From positions 43,910,759 to 43,974,758 of the forward strand of contig NC_087063.1 of assembly GCF_963678635.1 (NCBI RefSeq): a DNA stretch of 64,000 nucleotides. The letters run 5' to 3'. A model generated the notes under the pieces. The model was not told the DNA's origin, made no database searches, and saw nothing but the letters and a program-made list of their open reading frames with translations. Both the position numbers and the translations under genes were made by a program. Position 1 is the first letter of the stretch. Every line of letters starts with the position of its first letter. Origin of the DNA: Symsagittifera roscoffensis. Lineage: Eukaryota; Xenacoelomorpha; Acoela; Convolutidae. Of the stretch, positions 31,616 to 44,973 are shown in pieces.

Positions 31616-32929
31616 GAGAGCAGGCTACAAGGTTTTTCTCGATCTTTCAGAGCTGTCTTTACTGAATCATTTGAAATCTAAAAAGAAGTGTTTACAATGT
31701 TGATAACACAAGGATAATCCAACGTCAAAGACAAGGTTAAATATGTTTACAATACTCGCATTTACAACCATACCATAATACGACCGACCTGTCCCAATAA
31801 TCAAAGATTCGCTTAAGACAAAATTCATCAAGGATGACAGTACTATCGTTGCTTCTGAATTAGCTATTTTTTCAGTTTTTAAGGCTCCTTGATTCAAATT
31901 ACCTTTGATTTGTGTATAAACTTAGCCACTCAATATGAATACACGCTCGAAATTCTACCTTTTTCATTTACCTTTTTTACATTCCGCTGGGACTTCGGAA
32001 AGTTATAGTCCATTTTTGAAACTAGAACTCAATCAAGATTTTCGTAACCTCCAACGACCCGCTTATCGATAGTGGAGTAAGCCTTTGTTTTAACAAAACA
32101 AATGAACTGAACTTGAAAAGAAACCAAAAGTCAAACCGCTAAAAATCAATTTGAGTGTGAAATAATTTTAAGACTGTTCCTAAAAAACAAACCAAAAAAA
32201 ATATCATCACGTGCAAAAAGAAGGAATCACTTCAATTTTTGCACTTCAAATGCAAAACAAGATAAAGAATAGAAAAGATACGATTGTCGAAAAGTGTAGT
32301 TGAAAAAATTATTAGAAAAAACGAGAAAAAAGTCAAGAAAAATTTCATCTACAAAAAAGATGATGCACATCGGATGATGTTCATAAGCAGCCTTCAAAAG
32401 CACTGTGAATCATTTGCCAAGTGAAACTAAGGTGACCAAAATTGAGTACAACCATTTAAGCCGAAAACGAAACTTCGTTAAAAAAATTTTTGTGCTACCT
32501 AAAATGTCTCTACAACCTATCCCTTCTGAAACCTACACAACAAGAACTTTTTGCCTTATAATCCTCAAATAAGTCGATATCACACAAACTTAAAACGTTT
32601 AATTAAAAAAAGATATTCAAAATCAGACTTGCTAAATTTACAAATTACGGAACTTTCAATTTTATAAAAAAAGTATCTAAAATAAGATAAAACATCCCCA
32701 CCCTTTAGCAAAAAAACACCACATAATTTAAAAAAAAAACAGAAAATGCACCGAAGGAAACTAGGAAGAAAACCACGAAATTGAAAAAACGTGGTTTTTT
32801 GAGCCTGCCTAAAATTTCGAGCCTGCCTAGAAATATCCCTTTAAAAACAGCTTAAAATTGTATAGACACTCTTAAAAACACAATCGATCAAAAACTCTTA
32901 AAAAAACAATTGACACATAAAGCAGCTCT
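31616..32929. other. Upstream flank of phosphatase gene 2
   Basis: Promoter sequence for gene 2 should lie at the start of this stretch, but no TATA box or other site is convincing. The rest is AT-rich without a gene. Confidence 0.35.
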
Positions 32930-33060
32930 ATCAAGTGAAATAAAAATAATTAGATATAAGCCTCGAATTAGCAAAAATTCGGCTACGTTTCGGATTCGAA
33001 TCTACAACCTGGCAAATTTGAGTCTCACGCAATAACCACTCAGCCACAGATGCTTAAAAT
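32930..33060 (-). repeat. tRNA-derived SINE head, subfamily B
   Basis: On the minus strand the head has an excellent A box TGGCTGAGTGGTTATTGCG and B box GTAGATTCGAATCC, the class with a Leu/Ser-type D arm. It is followed by the body shared with 29072-29250 and 42166-42350. It is not called as a tRNA gene because no full cloverleaf is evident. Confidence 0.7.
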
Positions 33061-35459
33061 CTCCAAGAACTAGCTGCTAATAACGCAGCTACATATGCTA
33101 ATAAATTGTCAATTCGATGCAGCAAAAGTAGCACGTAATACAAAAAGACACAATTTTGCATGTAATAAATTGAAAAGCATAAAGCCAATCTACGTATAAA
33201 TTAGGCATTACAAAAAATTGAGTTGAAAAATTTCTGAACTCGAGCTTTTTATCATTCTACTGTTTTTTTAACAAATAACTTTTTTTTCGGTTCATTTGAT
33301 GAATTAAAAATACATCACCTGGGTTAACTTTTTACCAATCAAATGTCAAAGCACATATGATAATATACTGCTACCGCAGCTTACCGATTACAAAAATGCT
33401 TTCAAAAATAGCACTTTTAATTGCGACTAAGGTTGGAAAAAAGAAAGTTGCTCCTAATACACTTTGCTTCGCAAGTGTAAAAATAATACTTTAATGATAA
33501 TGAAAACCAAAAACGAGTAAAACGTAACCAATTCGTGCCAAAAAAGACACATTAAATATTATTTCACTGATATTATTCAGTGATCCAGTGAAAACATAAT
33601 TGTAGTACAAAAACCGATCGAAAAACAAAATTAATTTGATACTAAGAAAATTAAAATTTAATTCTCATTTATAAAGCCATGAACCTTAAATTCGAATTGC
33701 CAGCGAAAATTGTCTTTCCTAAATAACTCGTTCATTAATTTACTGAGACAACTGTTTCAGGAGGAGCTGGAATCAGATTTTCAAATAAGTGGTTTAAAAC
33801 CTAGTGGTTAAATCTCTTGTGAAATAAGTTGAAGAAAAAAACTAAGAGAAAACTCATCAAAAAAACTTGACAGCAGTAAAAATTATAATTAAACTTTTGA
33901 TTTATCTGCAATAAACTTCTGAACAATTTGGCAAAACCAGCAAACACCATAAAAAAATTATGCACAAACCAAAAACAGACTAATCAATGCTGCAAAAAAC
34001 GCCCCGCTTACCCGCGTCTAAAGCTAAAAACACTCTTAAACACTAAAGGCATTTTCATACACCAAAAAATCATGAAAAACATTTCAAAAAGTACGTGACA
34101 AAAGAACCAAATAAGTTCTTGATAATTCATATAAAACAAAAAAGGAAGTTCTTGATAGCGATGGGCGGCGCCCAATAGTCATGGCAATTTATTGTACAAG
34201 CAACAGCGTCCCCTTATCTTCTAGTAAACTGCTACCAAAGTTATTTCTCTGACTACTTCTAGAAATTATAAGTATCCACCTTAGCTTTGTTTATAATCGC
34301 TTTCAATTTTTAGCCTCTATCAACCGGAGCTCAACTTTAGAGCCAGGAAAAAAGTTATTTTGCCGAATTCAAGCTCACTTTAAGAGTTGAAAAAAACGGT
34401 ATATTGCTATGCAATTACCTTTATTTCGCTAATCTAAGCTAATTTTTAATCTAAACTCATTGGCAGTTCAAATTTAACGATGAGTTACCATTCAAATTCA
34501 GTTTTGAAAACTAACCCATTTTTATCTCATCAGGAAACCTAAGCTCACCTTAAGAGCTTAGGAATTTCAACGAATTGTAACGATGATGGACAACAAGCCA
34601 TAACAACTGAGGGCGATATGACTAAATTGAGCATCCAGTGCATCTGGGAACAAGAAAAAGTGCACGAAACATTTGCGGCGATAGAAAAATGAAATAACTC
34701 ACTGAATTGTGATTTAAATACCAAATATTTTGCCAGAAGTATCAAGCAGAAGTAACGAGGAGTATAAAACTCGCTCTTCTAGAAAAAATAACATTGAAAC
34801 GGAAGCAGCTTGGTCAACGAGGTATTTTTATTCGGACAAATTCCGTTTCCGATAGAGAGGCAACTGGTAATCGCTGTACAAGTAACAGAAACTTCCGACC
34901 AAAAACAAGAAAGCAGTTCGTTTTTTTCAAACTATATCTTTTTTGTCCGTGAAATGAAAGGGTATGCACAGACGCCTAGAGCTAAGACATGTACAAAAAC
35001 GTACTCAAATGAAGTTTTCTTCAGAAAAAAATTTGTTTGCTTGCAGAAATTTGTTTGAATTTTAAAAGTTTCTAATTCCCAAGAACATACAAAAATAAAT
35101 GAATAGGTGCTGTAGTAAAAATCAAATTTCACGGCTCAAAATATGTTTCACGGCTTATCCTTCTGTAATAAACCTGCTTGCTTAATCGAAATTAGACTAA
35201 AATCACCACTGAAATTGGCTTTACTATGATACACAGAAAAAGCGATGCGGAGCCTCGCGCCACTTGTGCTACAACAAAAACATAAAAAACTAAGCGAATA
35301 AAAATTTGAATGTTGAAAAAAATGTCTCGATAAAAAACAACTAGGAATCCAGCTAAAACAGAAGGTACGTGTTTGATTTTAAACGAATTTGCTATACTGA
35401 TGTGGCACTAAAAATGTGATTTCAATTGTTGCACTTGGCCCAAAACCATAGTTGTTTCT
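33061..35459. other. AT-rich, repeat remnants only
   Basis: A terminus-like GCGATGCGGAGCCTCGCGCC with CACTTGTGC at about 35240 marks another degraded subfamily A copy, and a hairpin-like TTTGCTTCGCAAGTG is near 33465. No gene is supported. Confidence 0.4.
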
Positions 35460-36180
35460 CTGCTAAAACAAGTGAGACGAGTAAAAATTTTGAGATGATC
35501 AATTTTCCAAAGGAGATAACAACTGTCTTAGAAGAAAAAAAGAAGTAGCCACTTCTGCAAGAGCCATTATTGCAACCGGTTTTTTCAATTGAACATCTTT
35601 CATCTCAGATTTTTAGTGTTAATTTTAAGAAAATTCAAAAAGTTCTAAATAGAGGTTGCAAGTTCTGAACAACAGTCAAAAGCCTTTCAAAAATCCATTA
35701 CTTTGTTCTGCAAAAAATTGTCAAATTTTCAAAACTTCGACTTCTTTGAAGGCCATAACTTTTTCCTTGGACAAACTGGGCATAGCCAAATATAACAGTA
35801 GGCTTTCAAGAACATATAGTTTCAATTACACCTATTATATCAGATTTGGCAGGATAGTTAACGAGAAAAGTCCAACGGTCAAAAATCAATAAAATTGACT
35901 ATACCGAGGGACATAACTTTATGTGTTAAGAAAATTTGGGCGTAGCCGCTCATACAGGGAGCTTTTCAAAACTGTTCTATTCATTGAAAGCAAAAATTAA
36001 GGTTTGAGAGTGCTACTTTTTGAAAAAAAAATCAAAGATGGGTTAATTATTCCCCCACAGACTTTTTCCACGGCTATAGACAGAGCGGTCAAGTAAAGAG
36101 AGACTCTAGGGGAGTGTAAAAGCACACAATGGAGTAGGCGGTCTATCAATTGGCACCCTTTTGTCGAAAATTCGCAAAGG
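35460..36180. repeat. Second copy of the 10.1 kb-type dispersed repeat
   Basis: Shares with 10060-10690 the GGCCATAACTTTTTCC-type module, repeated here at about 35750 and 35905, the GGGC(A/G)TAGCC segment and the final GGCTATAGAC with following AGGGGAGT-type sequence. Strongly diverged. Confidence 0.5.
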
Positions 36181-36594
36181 TTTCTGGAAAAAAAAATGTT
36201 TATCTATAAATTTGGAATTAATTTTCCATACTGAAAAAACAGAAATTTCAAAAACCCAATTGGTAAACATTCAACTAATTTGAAAAATGCGAAGGGAGTG
36301 TTAAAATTGTGTGTCCATATACACTTCCCAAAATTAGGTCATTCAGCCAATAAAAAAATAGGCCAAAATAATTTGGGCCGAGGAAAGTTTTTAGCGAAAC
36401 AAAAAAACAAAGGAACACGAAGTCAAGGCAAGTAAAATAACCAATTGAAGGAGTAAATCAAAACTAAAAGCAACATAAGAAGTGGGCAGAAAAAAATCAA
36501 TTCCAATATGTGACAACTACACCGACAACAGATAAGCAGACAAATAATTGGCGGACAATTTTTTTTAAAACTGAATATTTTCAGTTTGAAAAAA

Positions 36595-36815
36595 AACAGG
36601 CTCTGGTCAGATTGGAACCCAGGACCTCTGCCGTCCCAGGCATTTTCACTACCTTCAAGCTAAATTGGCCGGGAACGCATGGAAAATTGAATTCATTATG
36701 AACCAAAATACATGTGACACAAATGATTCTGTTAAACAAGTTGTTACCCCGAAAAAAAAAGTTTATATTCCAGTTTGATAACGCTTGCTAATCGCAAGCG
36801 TAATAACACTCGATT
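36595..36815 (-). repeat. tRNA-like repeat with terminal hairpin
   Basis: A B-box-like GATTGGAACCC (about 36610, plus-strand letters) is followed by a stem-loop CGCTTGCTAATCGCAAGCG at about 36780. The hairpin is shared, with variation, by the ends near 8670, 38325 and 5230. Confidence 0.5.
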
Positions 36816-37160
36816 GATTCAATTATTAATTTTCGTACTTGATTTTGCGTGTAAAACAAAAAAAAACACTTAAAAAGGAAAAATACCGAAAAAGGCCGGA
36901 ATAGTAAGTTTGTGTATCGTACAATTTATGTGTATCAACAACACAGAGGCGCCACTTGCGATACAACCCAAACAGCATGGCAAACTAGCAGACAGAAATC
37001 GAAAAAAAAAGATAGAAACTCGATAAAAGCTAGCTCTACCAAGTTTTTTTCATAATTGTGTCTTGAATAAAGTTCATTTATCAAAACCAAACAAATAGGA
37101 AAATTGAAAAGTCCATTTTCATAAAAAAGCGGATAAAAGTAGTACATTTGTAAAAAACAG

Positions 37161-37375
37161 AAGTGGCAAAAAAGGAACGTTTGGCTGGGTCGTTTGGCGT
37201 ACCACGCCACTCAAAAAAAAACGAGGCCAATATGAAGATGATAGAAGTTGTACTTTACGGCATAGGTGAAAGAATACTCATGTTAAAAGCCAGGAGAGAC
37301 ATTGTACTTTTCGAGCAACTGCGCTTTGACTATGGAGACAAGGTCGCTCAAGCGGTGTTTGACCACAGCAGTTAA
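37161..37375 (+). CDS. SET-domain C-terminal exon, KMT5A-like
   Basis: Behind an AAACAG acceptor an open exon encodes VAKKERLAGSFGVPRHSKK, then GIGERILMLKARRDI and LRFDYGDKVAQAVFDHSS and stop. This aligns in order with the SET end of KMT5A (RLGRLINHSK, DGVPHLILIASRDI, ELLYDYGDRSKASIEAHPW). The family monomethylates histone H4 Lys20 in the nucleus. The key NHS asparagine, part of the cofactor site, is arginine here (RHS), and the G-E-E before L is altered (F-E-Q). No upstream exon was recognised, so it is either the last exon of a divergent gene or a decayed copy. An Ser/Gln/Ala-rich minisatellite follows. Confidence 0.45.
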
Positions 37376-37589
37376 ACTTAACATCTTTGTCGATTAGCGT
37401 CTTCATGTAACAGAACGTAGTTTGAAAAAATTCATATTTTGTTTTAGCCATTATCTTTTAACCAAAAATCCTATTTTGATCGGCGTGCACCTATCCGAGT
37501 TTTTAATTGAATATTTTTCTTAGTAATTTCAGGTGCAACAGAACACTGAAATAGGTCTCGTGGTGAGCGAAGAGAAGTGGGACAGTCTA

Positions 37590-37860
37590 TTCAGATTAAG
37601 CTCAGTACAGCTAACCGTGCCAGAATCATCGACAGTACAGCCAACCTTGCCATGCTCAACCTTGCCTGCTCAACGTTAGTACAGCCAGCCTTGCCTGCTC
37701 AGTACAGCCAATCTTGCCAGAATAACCGACAGCACAGCCAACCTTGCCTGAGCAATGACAGTACAGCCAACGTTGCCTGCTCAAAACAGCCAACCCTGTC
37801 AGAATCACCGACAGTACAACCAATCTTGCCTGCTCAAGCCAACCTTGCTTGCTCATGTGA
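37590..37860. repeat. Degenerate minisatellite (CAGTACAGCCAACCTTGCC)
   Basis: About nine irregular copies of ACAGCCAACCTTGCCTGCTC-like sequence. The open frames through it on both strands are by-products of the repeat. Confidence 0.7.
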
Positions 37861-37912
37861 CGAACTCAAGGGATTTCGGGTGTTACACTTTAAACTAGTT
37901 TCAAACGTATAA

Positions 37913-40015
37913 TCAGTTTTAATTTCGAATCAATTTAGAATTAGTTTAGTATTTATATAACAGTTTGCATTTTTGTTCATGATTTTATATTTTAACCCTG
38001 TTCACATTTATGTTCAGATTACATTCAGATTTGCAAACTGAAGCGTTTTTATTTTACTTCAAGAAAACAGTTTTTAAGAAGCACGTTTTTCACAGGACCC
38101 AAAAAAATTACCGAACTTTCTATACCGAACCGGAATTGGTACAATTAAAACTAATGTTAAAACCAAATATTGAGCAGAGCGGGTATTTCAATGAAATTCA
38201 AAGATGCTCAACATATGTCTATTGGTGGGAGAAAGTGCAGAATTGAGAAATTGATTCGGTGACTTTGTTGGATAAGTTATTTACAAGAAAAAGTCTATGT
38301 TCTGAATTAATAACGCTTGTTAACCGCGAGCATAACCACCGCATTGGTAAAAACGCAGTGCACATTAAGAAACAATTCAAAGCTTATTAAGAGACAATTT
38401 AGAGCAAAAAAAACTTAAAAGAAAACTTCTTTTACTTTTTAATTTGTTCCAACTAAAATAAATATATGTTCCCCAAAAATCTTTAACTCAATTACCTCTA
38501 CCAATAAGTCCTTACAAATACCATTCCGGAATTTAGAAAAAAGTGAAACCACTTGCGATACAACGCAGAGGTAGATAATGAGAAAGCTAGTGTCAGGAAG
38601 CTAATGAAAGAAAGTGCGGCAAATCATTCAAACGAAAAAATACTCTATAAAATGAATAGCTGGAAAGAAATAGCTAGAATATATAGCAATTGATAACAAG
38701 TACAGCCGGTTACTGTGCAAGTAGCACAGAATGTTTTCACCTAGTATAAAAAAATTTCTTTTAAAATTGGTGTCGTTTTTTCTGCGTGGTGTGATAAAAA
38801 ATCTGAGCAAAAATTTTTTTCTGAACACTGAGAATTTTTTTTCAAAATTTTTAAATTTCATTCGAATCGCGACTAAAATAGCTTTAATATGATATATCAC
38901 TCGACCTATTCCGATAATTATCTGTGATACCTGATTTTGCGTGGAAAACAATAAAAAATAGAAAAAAAAACACCCAAATACAAATTCCTCCAATTTTTCA
39001 ACCGCCGGAACAAAAAAAACGGAAAATGGACCGACGAAAATTAGACCGAAACCCAAAAATGCAAAACAATACATTTTTTATTCATTTTTCATTCAAAGTT
39101 TTTTAAAGTATGTAATATGATCAATGCTGCCAACAATTTTTTTATTTGACTTTTTTATATCAGCAGTTTCACGTGTCCGAAACAGCATTTTTCTAAAAGA
39201 TTTGTCCAAAAGTTAGGCAAAAGTCGAGCTCCTGATTAAAACACACATGTTTCGCAAGCGTTAAGACGATAGAAAACTTTCGAAGACGTCATTTCTAAAC
39301 TATTTAAAACTGGAGCTGCGTATTAATACTGCAAAGAGGAAAGCATAAAACGCAAAAAGCAACCCGAAGAACAGGCTGTTAACATACGTTAATAGTTTCA
39401 ATTAGTTCTAAAATGAATAGCTGCTTTGTATAATCATGACATGATTTTGACAATGAAAATCAATGTTGACCATGCGCAATTATTCCAAAAAAAAGAGAAA
39501 AATTTTGAGATTCATTTAGCGAAGATGGAACCCAGGTATATTCAGCACGCCTTGAACTGTGTTGAAAAAATGAACACAAAAACATCGACTTTGAGGCATT
39601 CACGCTTCTTTTGAGGCACGCAAAGAAGATAACTGCATGGTTAAGGCACTCACTCGTCAAAAGATGTATGGACCTTGGAAACTTCACATTGATTGATGGT
39701 ACAATGAAAAGCGTATTTCAACATCATATCGAGTATTTTGATTCATTGAATTCATTAATCGTTTAAACTTTCAACATTCAACATTTAAACTTTCAACATA
39801 GGTTCTCAAGCATATGTCATGCCAATTAGATAATGTTTAAAAAGAAAGTACTTTGAAGAAATGTACACAGTTCGAAAAAATCAAATAGATGCGAAAAAGC
39901 AACGTTATTAGTAAAAACTAAAAATCATGGAGTTCAAATCGATTTTAGTCAATTCTAATCGTAGAAAAAAAGGTGGTGAATTCAACACATAAAATCTTAC
40001 TTTTTTCATTTATGT
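37913..40015. other. AT-rich, no gene recognised
   Basis: Contains a hairpin-type repeat end near 38325 (AACGCTTGTTAACCGCGAGC) and a body-like CCACTTGCGATACAACGCAG near 38550. The lysine-rich open frames match nothing recognisable. Confidence 0.35.
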
Positions 40016-40390
40016 ACACAGAGGCGAAGCAGAGCTTCGCACCACTTGCGATACAAAAATGAGTGAAAATAACTAAAATCAAAAGAAAACAAAAATCAAA
40101 ACATTTTAAAAAACTGCAAACGCCCCAAAATATTCAAAAAAAAAACAACCTGCATCGTTTAGAAACTTTGCAAGGAGCTTTCGTAATGCTTACAAAAAAA
40201 ACGAACTTTCAAAAAATCCTTTCTGCGGGAACTAAGCCAACCGAAATAAGCAGATAGACAATAACCTAAAATAAAAAATAATCTTAAATTTTAATTAATC
40301 TTAAATTTTCATTTCGCGAAAGACAAGTCCTGGCTGAAATCGAGCCCCCAGGCCTTGTCGACTCAAGCATGGGAGGAAAGGTGATGCTTC
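40016..40390 (-). repeat. SINE-like repeat, subfamily A, fullest copy
   Basis: Terminus CACAGAGGCGAAGCAGAGC with TTCGCACCACTTGCGATAC, the body with TTTCTGCGGGAACTAAGCC and ATAAGCAGA, and a minus-strand tRNA-like block (about 40335-40385). A second tRNA-like block follows at about 40440-40500. This is the best copy for a consensus. Confidence 0.6.
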
Positions 40391-42165
40391 AAAAAACATG
40401 TGGGCTACGGAAAAAACTCTAGTTAGCAAAAAACAGGTCCAGGTCGGATTTGAACAAAACGAATTTGCCGTCTCAAGCAGGTGTGTTACCTCGACTCCAG
40501 ATGGTTGATTGATTTTACAGAAAAACAAACCTTCGTAAATAAAACTCAATATGGCCAAAAAAACTTGACAGAAATTTTAAAATTTTAAGACATTAAAACA
40601 ATACGCTGCGCAATCACCTTGAAAATTGCTCAAAAATGATGACGATTTATACTCAATATTGCCAAGCAAAAATTTACAATTAAAAAAAAATTAGACATTA
40701 AAACAATACGCTGCGACCTTGAATAGATTAAAATGAAGTTGCTCAAAAATGAAGTTTCTTTAGACTGACTGCACACACTCTCTATCGTTTCCGTCATCAT
40801 TTTTATTAAAAACATTGGCATCAGATAATTTTGACCAAAAATTTCTATTCATTTTCTATTAACTTTTTATATTGAGAAAATTGAATACATTTCTGTAAAA
40901 AATTTAAGCACTGATCTCTTTCGAACTTTCAAGACAATTCATCGAGACAAAACGCTGCGGTATAAATACAAGGATAACTCTCAAGCTAAAAAAATTTTTG
41001 AAAGATTACTTCATTCAAAAAATTGAAATGCCAAAACAGCAATCAAAAAGTACTATTTGAAACATAGCCAGCTAACAGTTGGAAAAAAATAATGAACGCA
41101 AGGAAACTGAAAAAAAAACTGACTTGTTTTTTCAAGAAACTTCAACTTTTTAATTCCGAAGAAAAAATAGATGGCCTTAAAGCTCTTTGAATCTGTAGAA
41201 CAAATTATGATGGACACTTTTTTGTTAAAATAACGCAATTTGAGAAAACTGGATCAAAAGGTAAATATTTTATTTCGCTGGGAAATCTGATAATTAAATT
41301 CCACTTTCGAAATCAGAAATCTATTGCGTTTTTCGTGACCTTTAAACTTTTTCTGTTCGATAGTGGAGTTTGCCTTCTTGGAACAATGTCAATGCACTGA
41401 ACTTAAAGAAAAATCACAAGTCAAAACGCGAAAAATCAAAATTGAGCGTGAATAAATTTTAAGACTTTTTCCTTCAGCAAGATCTATGTAAGAGTCTTCA
41501 CTACATTCATTACTCTTAAAAATTAACACAACGATAAATACCTAAGTTAAATTTATCTCAAAATATGCGAGACTTGTGTACACTTTTTTTGCACTAATTT
41601 GATAACTCAGCTATTTGAGTCTTCTGCTATTATCTCCAAAATTTTAAGCAGTCATGATGCACTTTGATAAATGGTAACAAAGAGCAAAAAAGCGAACGTA
41701 CCAATTGGGTCAGACGCACGGCTCTTAACAAGATGATCTTGAGTTCGAATTCCTCTTCCAGACCGGTCGAGTGTTCGCAACGTCATAATGGTGGGAACTG
41801 ATTCGTCAAAATCTAACACACCAACCTCTTGGAAGGGTCCTGCAGTAGAAAAGACCGTTATCAAAAGACAAGCAGAAACATGGCAAACACAGAACGTATA
41901 ATCCTGTTTTTCGTTTGTATTTTGCAGTAATTCTGATTGTCTCAGCTCCAAAATAGTTATAACTCGGCTTATGGTGCAAATATTGGTGTTTTAAGTCCAG
42001 TAAATAATTATCCTACAAAAAAATGCCTCGTGGAATTTCGCTTTGGTTACTTTAAATACTCGAAAACGTCAGTATATTTGGAGAACTTTCACAATTTTTT
42101 GTAGTTTTGCATTCAAGCGACTACATATTAAGTTTGCCTTGATTTCATCTGGAACATACCTAGAC
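40391..42165. other. AT-rich with tRNA-like blocks, no gene
   Basis: A plus-strand tRNA-like block lies at about 41690-41765 (GGGTCAGACGCACGG and GAGTTCGAATTCC), the only such block in plus orientation that I noticed. Nothing else is recognised. Confidence 0.4.
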
Positions 42166-42350
42166 ACAGAGGTGAAGCTTCGCTTCGCAAACACTAGCGA
42201 GAACACAAAAAGCAGCTCTATAAAATGCAGTAAGAAAAAGAAGAAAACTAGCCTCGAATTAGCAAAAACTCGGCTAAGTCTGAGATTCGAACCTGCGACC
42301 TGGAGATAAAAAGTTTCACGCACTAACCCCTTAGCCAAAGAATCTTAATC
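42166..42350 (-). repeat. tRNA-derived SINE, subfamily B
   Basis: Terminus CACAGAGGTGAAGCTTCGC, body GCCTCGAATTAGCAAAAAC, and minus-strand head containing the complement of AGATTCGAACCTGCGACC. Closely matches 29072-29250. Confidence 0.68.
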
Positions 42351-44398
42351 GTCACCACACTCTAGCCACAAAAAAAAACAGCACAGATGCTATGCAATTT
42401 CCAATGCTACAATTAAATTTCCAAATAAGTGAACACTTTCAATGAAGACTTTAATTCGCGAGTTTGGTTAGAAACGAAGAAGGTTCGTTATAATACACTA
42501 AGCTGATAGCTAGTATAAACAAATCGGAACAAACTTTTTGTTGACACAAATGATAGGCTACTTCGCCAACGAATTTTTTCTAAATCAAGCACAAGAAATT
42601 AGCAGAAAACAATCTTATCTAAAATATAATATGCTGATAAAAAAATTTCCAGACACTTTAAAACGGTGAAAACTACAGAACTACTGCGATTCTGCTCTTC
42701 GCATTTTCTACTCAGAACGCAAACCAAGAAAATAGGCTAATAACATACCACTGCAGTTTCAAATGAACTCAGTTGCTTTAGTTTCAATAAGTTCTAAAGG
42801 AATAGCTGCCATTGTCTATGCTCCAAGAGTTATTACTCAGCTCATTGAGCATTCAATTAGCTGAATTTATCAGAAGCAGTAGACAGTAAAATCACTGCCT
42901 GAAGGGTACAATCCAAAGAGTAGTTGTACTCGTGTGAGGTGTACCTGAGAGCGTAAGAGAGCTGATTAAAGAGGAAGAGCAAGATAGCTTAATTCTACTT
43001 AAGAAACAAGTCATGCATTTGCTTGTTATCAAAAACGTAAGTTTATGAAAAAACAAATTTCAAAAAACATGTAAGCTCCAGGTGAGTTATTGTTTTTAAT
43101 ATTTTTAAGAATCAAAACTTTTAGCTGAGCAAATTTATATGCAATAATTACCCTAATTTTAAGCACCTGAGCTTCAATTTCACAGCGTGAAAAAACTGAT
43201 GGGGTAAGTGATGGCTGTTTTACGAGTTAATCTTCGTTGTTTTAAGTTATCTTTTTTTCAAAAACGATGTCGACGCACTTTCTCTCAATTCATCAAACAG
43301 TGCGAACTTCATAAATTGAGACAAGTAGTTTTTGATGGCCGGTAACTACTTATTGTCATATCATAGGGTCAATTTTAATTTTCGTCATCTTATTTTGTTA
43401 CAGCCACAAAATTTGTTTCGAAAACTTTTGTATATTTGAGTTACTTTTATTATTTCTTGTTTCACATTAAAGAGGCTACATATTTAAACGTGATCATCTT
43501 TGGAACAAATGCGAACAAATTCTAAAAAAAGTATTTTGTTCTTGTCAAAAAAAATGAAACACTTGAAATACAATCTCAAAAAAAATATAAAAATTTGAGA
43601 AAATTAGTTTCAGAAGTTTTCATTTCATTTTTTGTTTGTTATTCATTTTTCAATAGAACAACTGTTGCCGATTACGTCCAATTTACTAACGTTCTACGTG
43701 TTCGTACACTTCTCTTATTAAGACACGCACAGAGAAGAATAATAATTTGATGAAAAGAAAATAAGTGAGAAGCTTTCTGTTGTAACTTTTTATGGCTGTG
43801 GTCGGGACCATTCTATCCCTTTTTATTTGCAATCGGCTAATTGCAAAAGTTTTCGTGTTTAGATTTTAGTCGGATACATTTCCCTTTAAATTTTAGTAAT
43901 TGTTAGAAAAAAAATCTCGATTTTTCAATCACGGTTAGAAAAAATGTTCAAGGCTCCAGGTTACAACGGTATTTACCGGAGAACATCTATTGCGTTGCGT
44001 GATATTATTCTTGATATCGCAACTGTCACACAAAGGCAAAGCGGAGCTTCACACGCCTGCGATACAACACAAACATATCATTGTAAGCTAGCAGACCGAA
44101 AATGAGACGGAAGCCACAAAGCCGAAGATAAAATTCGAGAAAACTATATCTATAAAAATTTCAAATATTTGTCTAGAATGATATTCAAAATATGTCAAAA
44201 AAACGACCATAGCCATAGAGTAAGCATTCGAAATCATTTACCGAGCGTTAAATAAGCCGATAATACGTAGGTAGACGCCAACTGAGTCGACAACAAAATG
44301 ATGTTATAGAAAATTTTGAGCGAAATTCGAAGTTTTTACGCTCCATTCATTAAAACACACAAAAGCATAACAATCTTCTTTTTTCAAACGAAGCAAAA
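42351..44398. other. AT-rich, no gene; repeat end near 44030
   Basis: A terminus-like CAAAGGCAAAGCGGAGCTTC occurs near 44030, followed by GCCTGCGATACAACAC, a further subfamily A/C piece. The rest is without recognisable features. Confidence 0.35.
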
Positions 44399-44841
44399 TG
44401 AGGTAACTAAGTCAATAAACTCATTTAAACGGGAAAAATAACAGATCATTATACAAAATCAGAGTTGGCAAACTATAAAACGACTTTCAATAATAGTTTG
44501 AATTGTTTAAATAAGACAAAAAATTCATGTTTCGAAGAAAAAATTCATGCTTTGGACAGTAAGCCGCGAAAATTAAGTAGACAAACGAGAGTCCAACGAC
44601 GACAATTCAAGTTTTGTGAAAAACAAGGATCACCGGAACTCATACCTAGGACCTTATGTTCCGAAGTCGCGTGATTCACCTCTCGACCCAGTGGGAAGGG
44701 TCCTGGAATGTGGGCTGTGGATTGGTAGCACAAGGTCGGACCAGGACTCAAACCTTAACCTGTCGTCTGCAAGAAAAGCTGCTTATACAAAAAGTCTACT
44801 GCTCCATAACAATTCCCTTCCTCTCACGGGTGAAACAAAAC

Positions 44842-44973
44842 ACCACCGTTACACAAAAAAAAACATTGGCCACGAAGCTTCTTTACCTAAGCTATGCAAG
44901 AATGAAGGATATCATTTTTGCATAGCTTAGGTAAAGAAGCTTCGTGGCCAATGTTTTTTTGTGTAACGGTGGT
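44842..44973. repeat. Near-perfect hairpin, ~57 bp arms
   Basis: ACCACCGTTACACAAAAAAA and CATTGGCCACGAAGCTTC read outward-in on the left and are mirrored on the right, around a short centre GAATGAAGGATATCATTT. A transcript would fold into a long stem. The only mismatches are in the A/T run. Confidence 0.88.

Noticed and set aside
32985-33057. Possible genuine tRNA gene with good A and B boxes
   Set aside because: No acceptor stem pairing was evident, and it is fused to a body shared with two other loci, so it is a SINE head.
37577-37912. Gln/Ser/Ala-rich open frame after the SET-like exon
   Set aside because: It is a translation of the CAGCCAACCTTGCC minisatellite; open frames exist on both strands.
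38924-39106. Lys/Arg/Gln-rich small frame
   Set aside because: Low-complexity A-rich sequence without homologue or conserved pattern.
41652-41951. Minus-strand 99 aa frame with a RGIRTQDHL segment
   Set aside because: That peptide is the translation of a tRNA-like B-box block in a repeat.
44465-44930. Overlapping plus-strand frames of up to 104 aa, repeated at 47.5-48.0 kb
   Set aside because: They run through tRNA-like blocks and the long hairpin and are copied only because of the 3 kb duplication.
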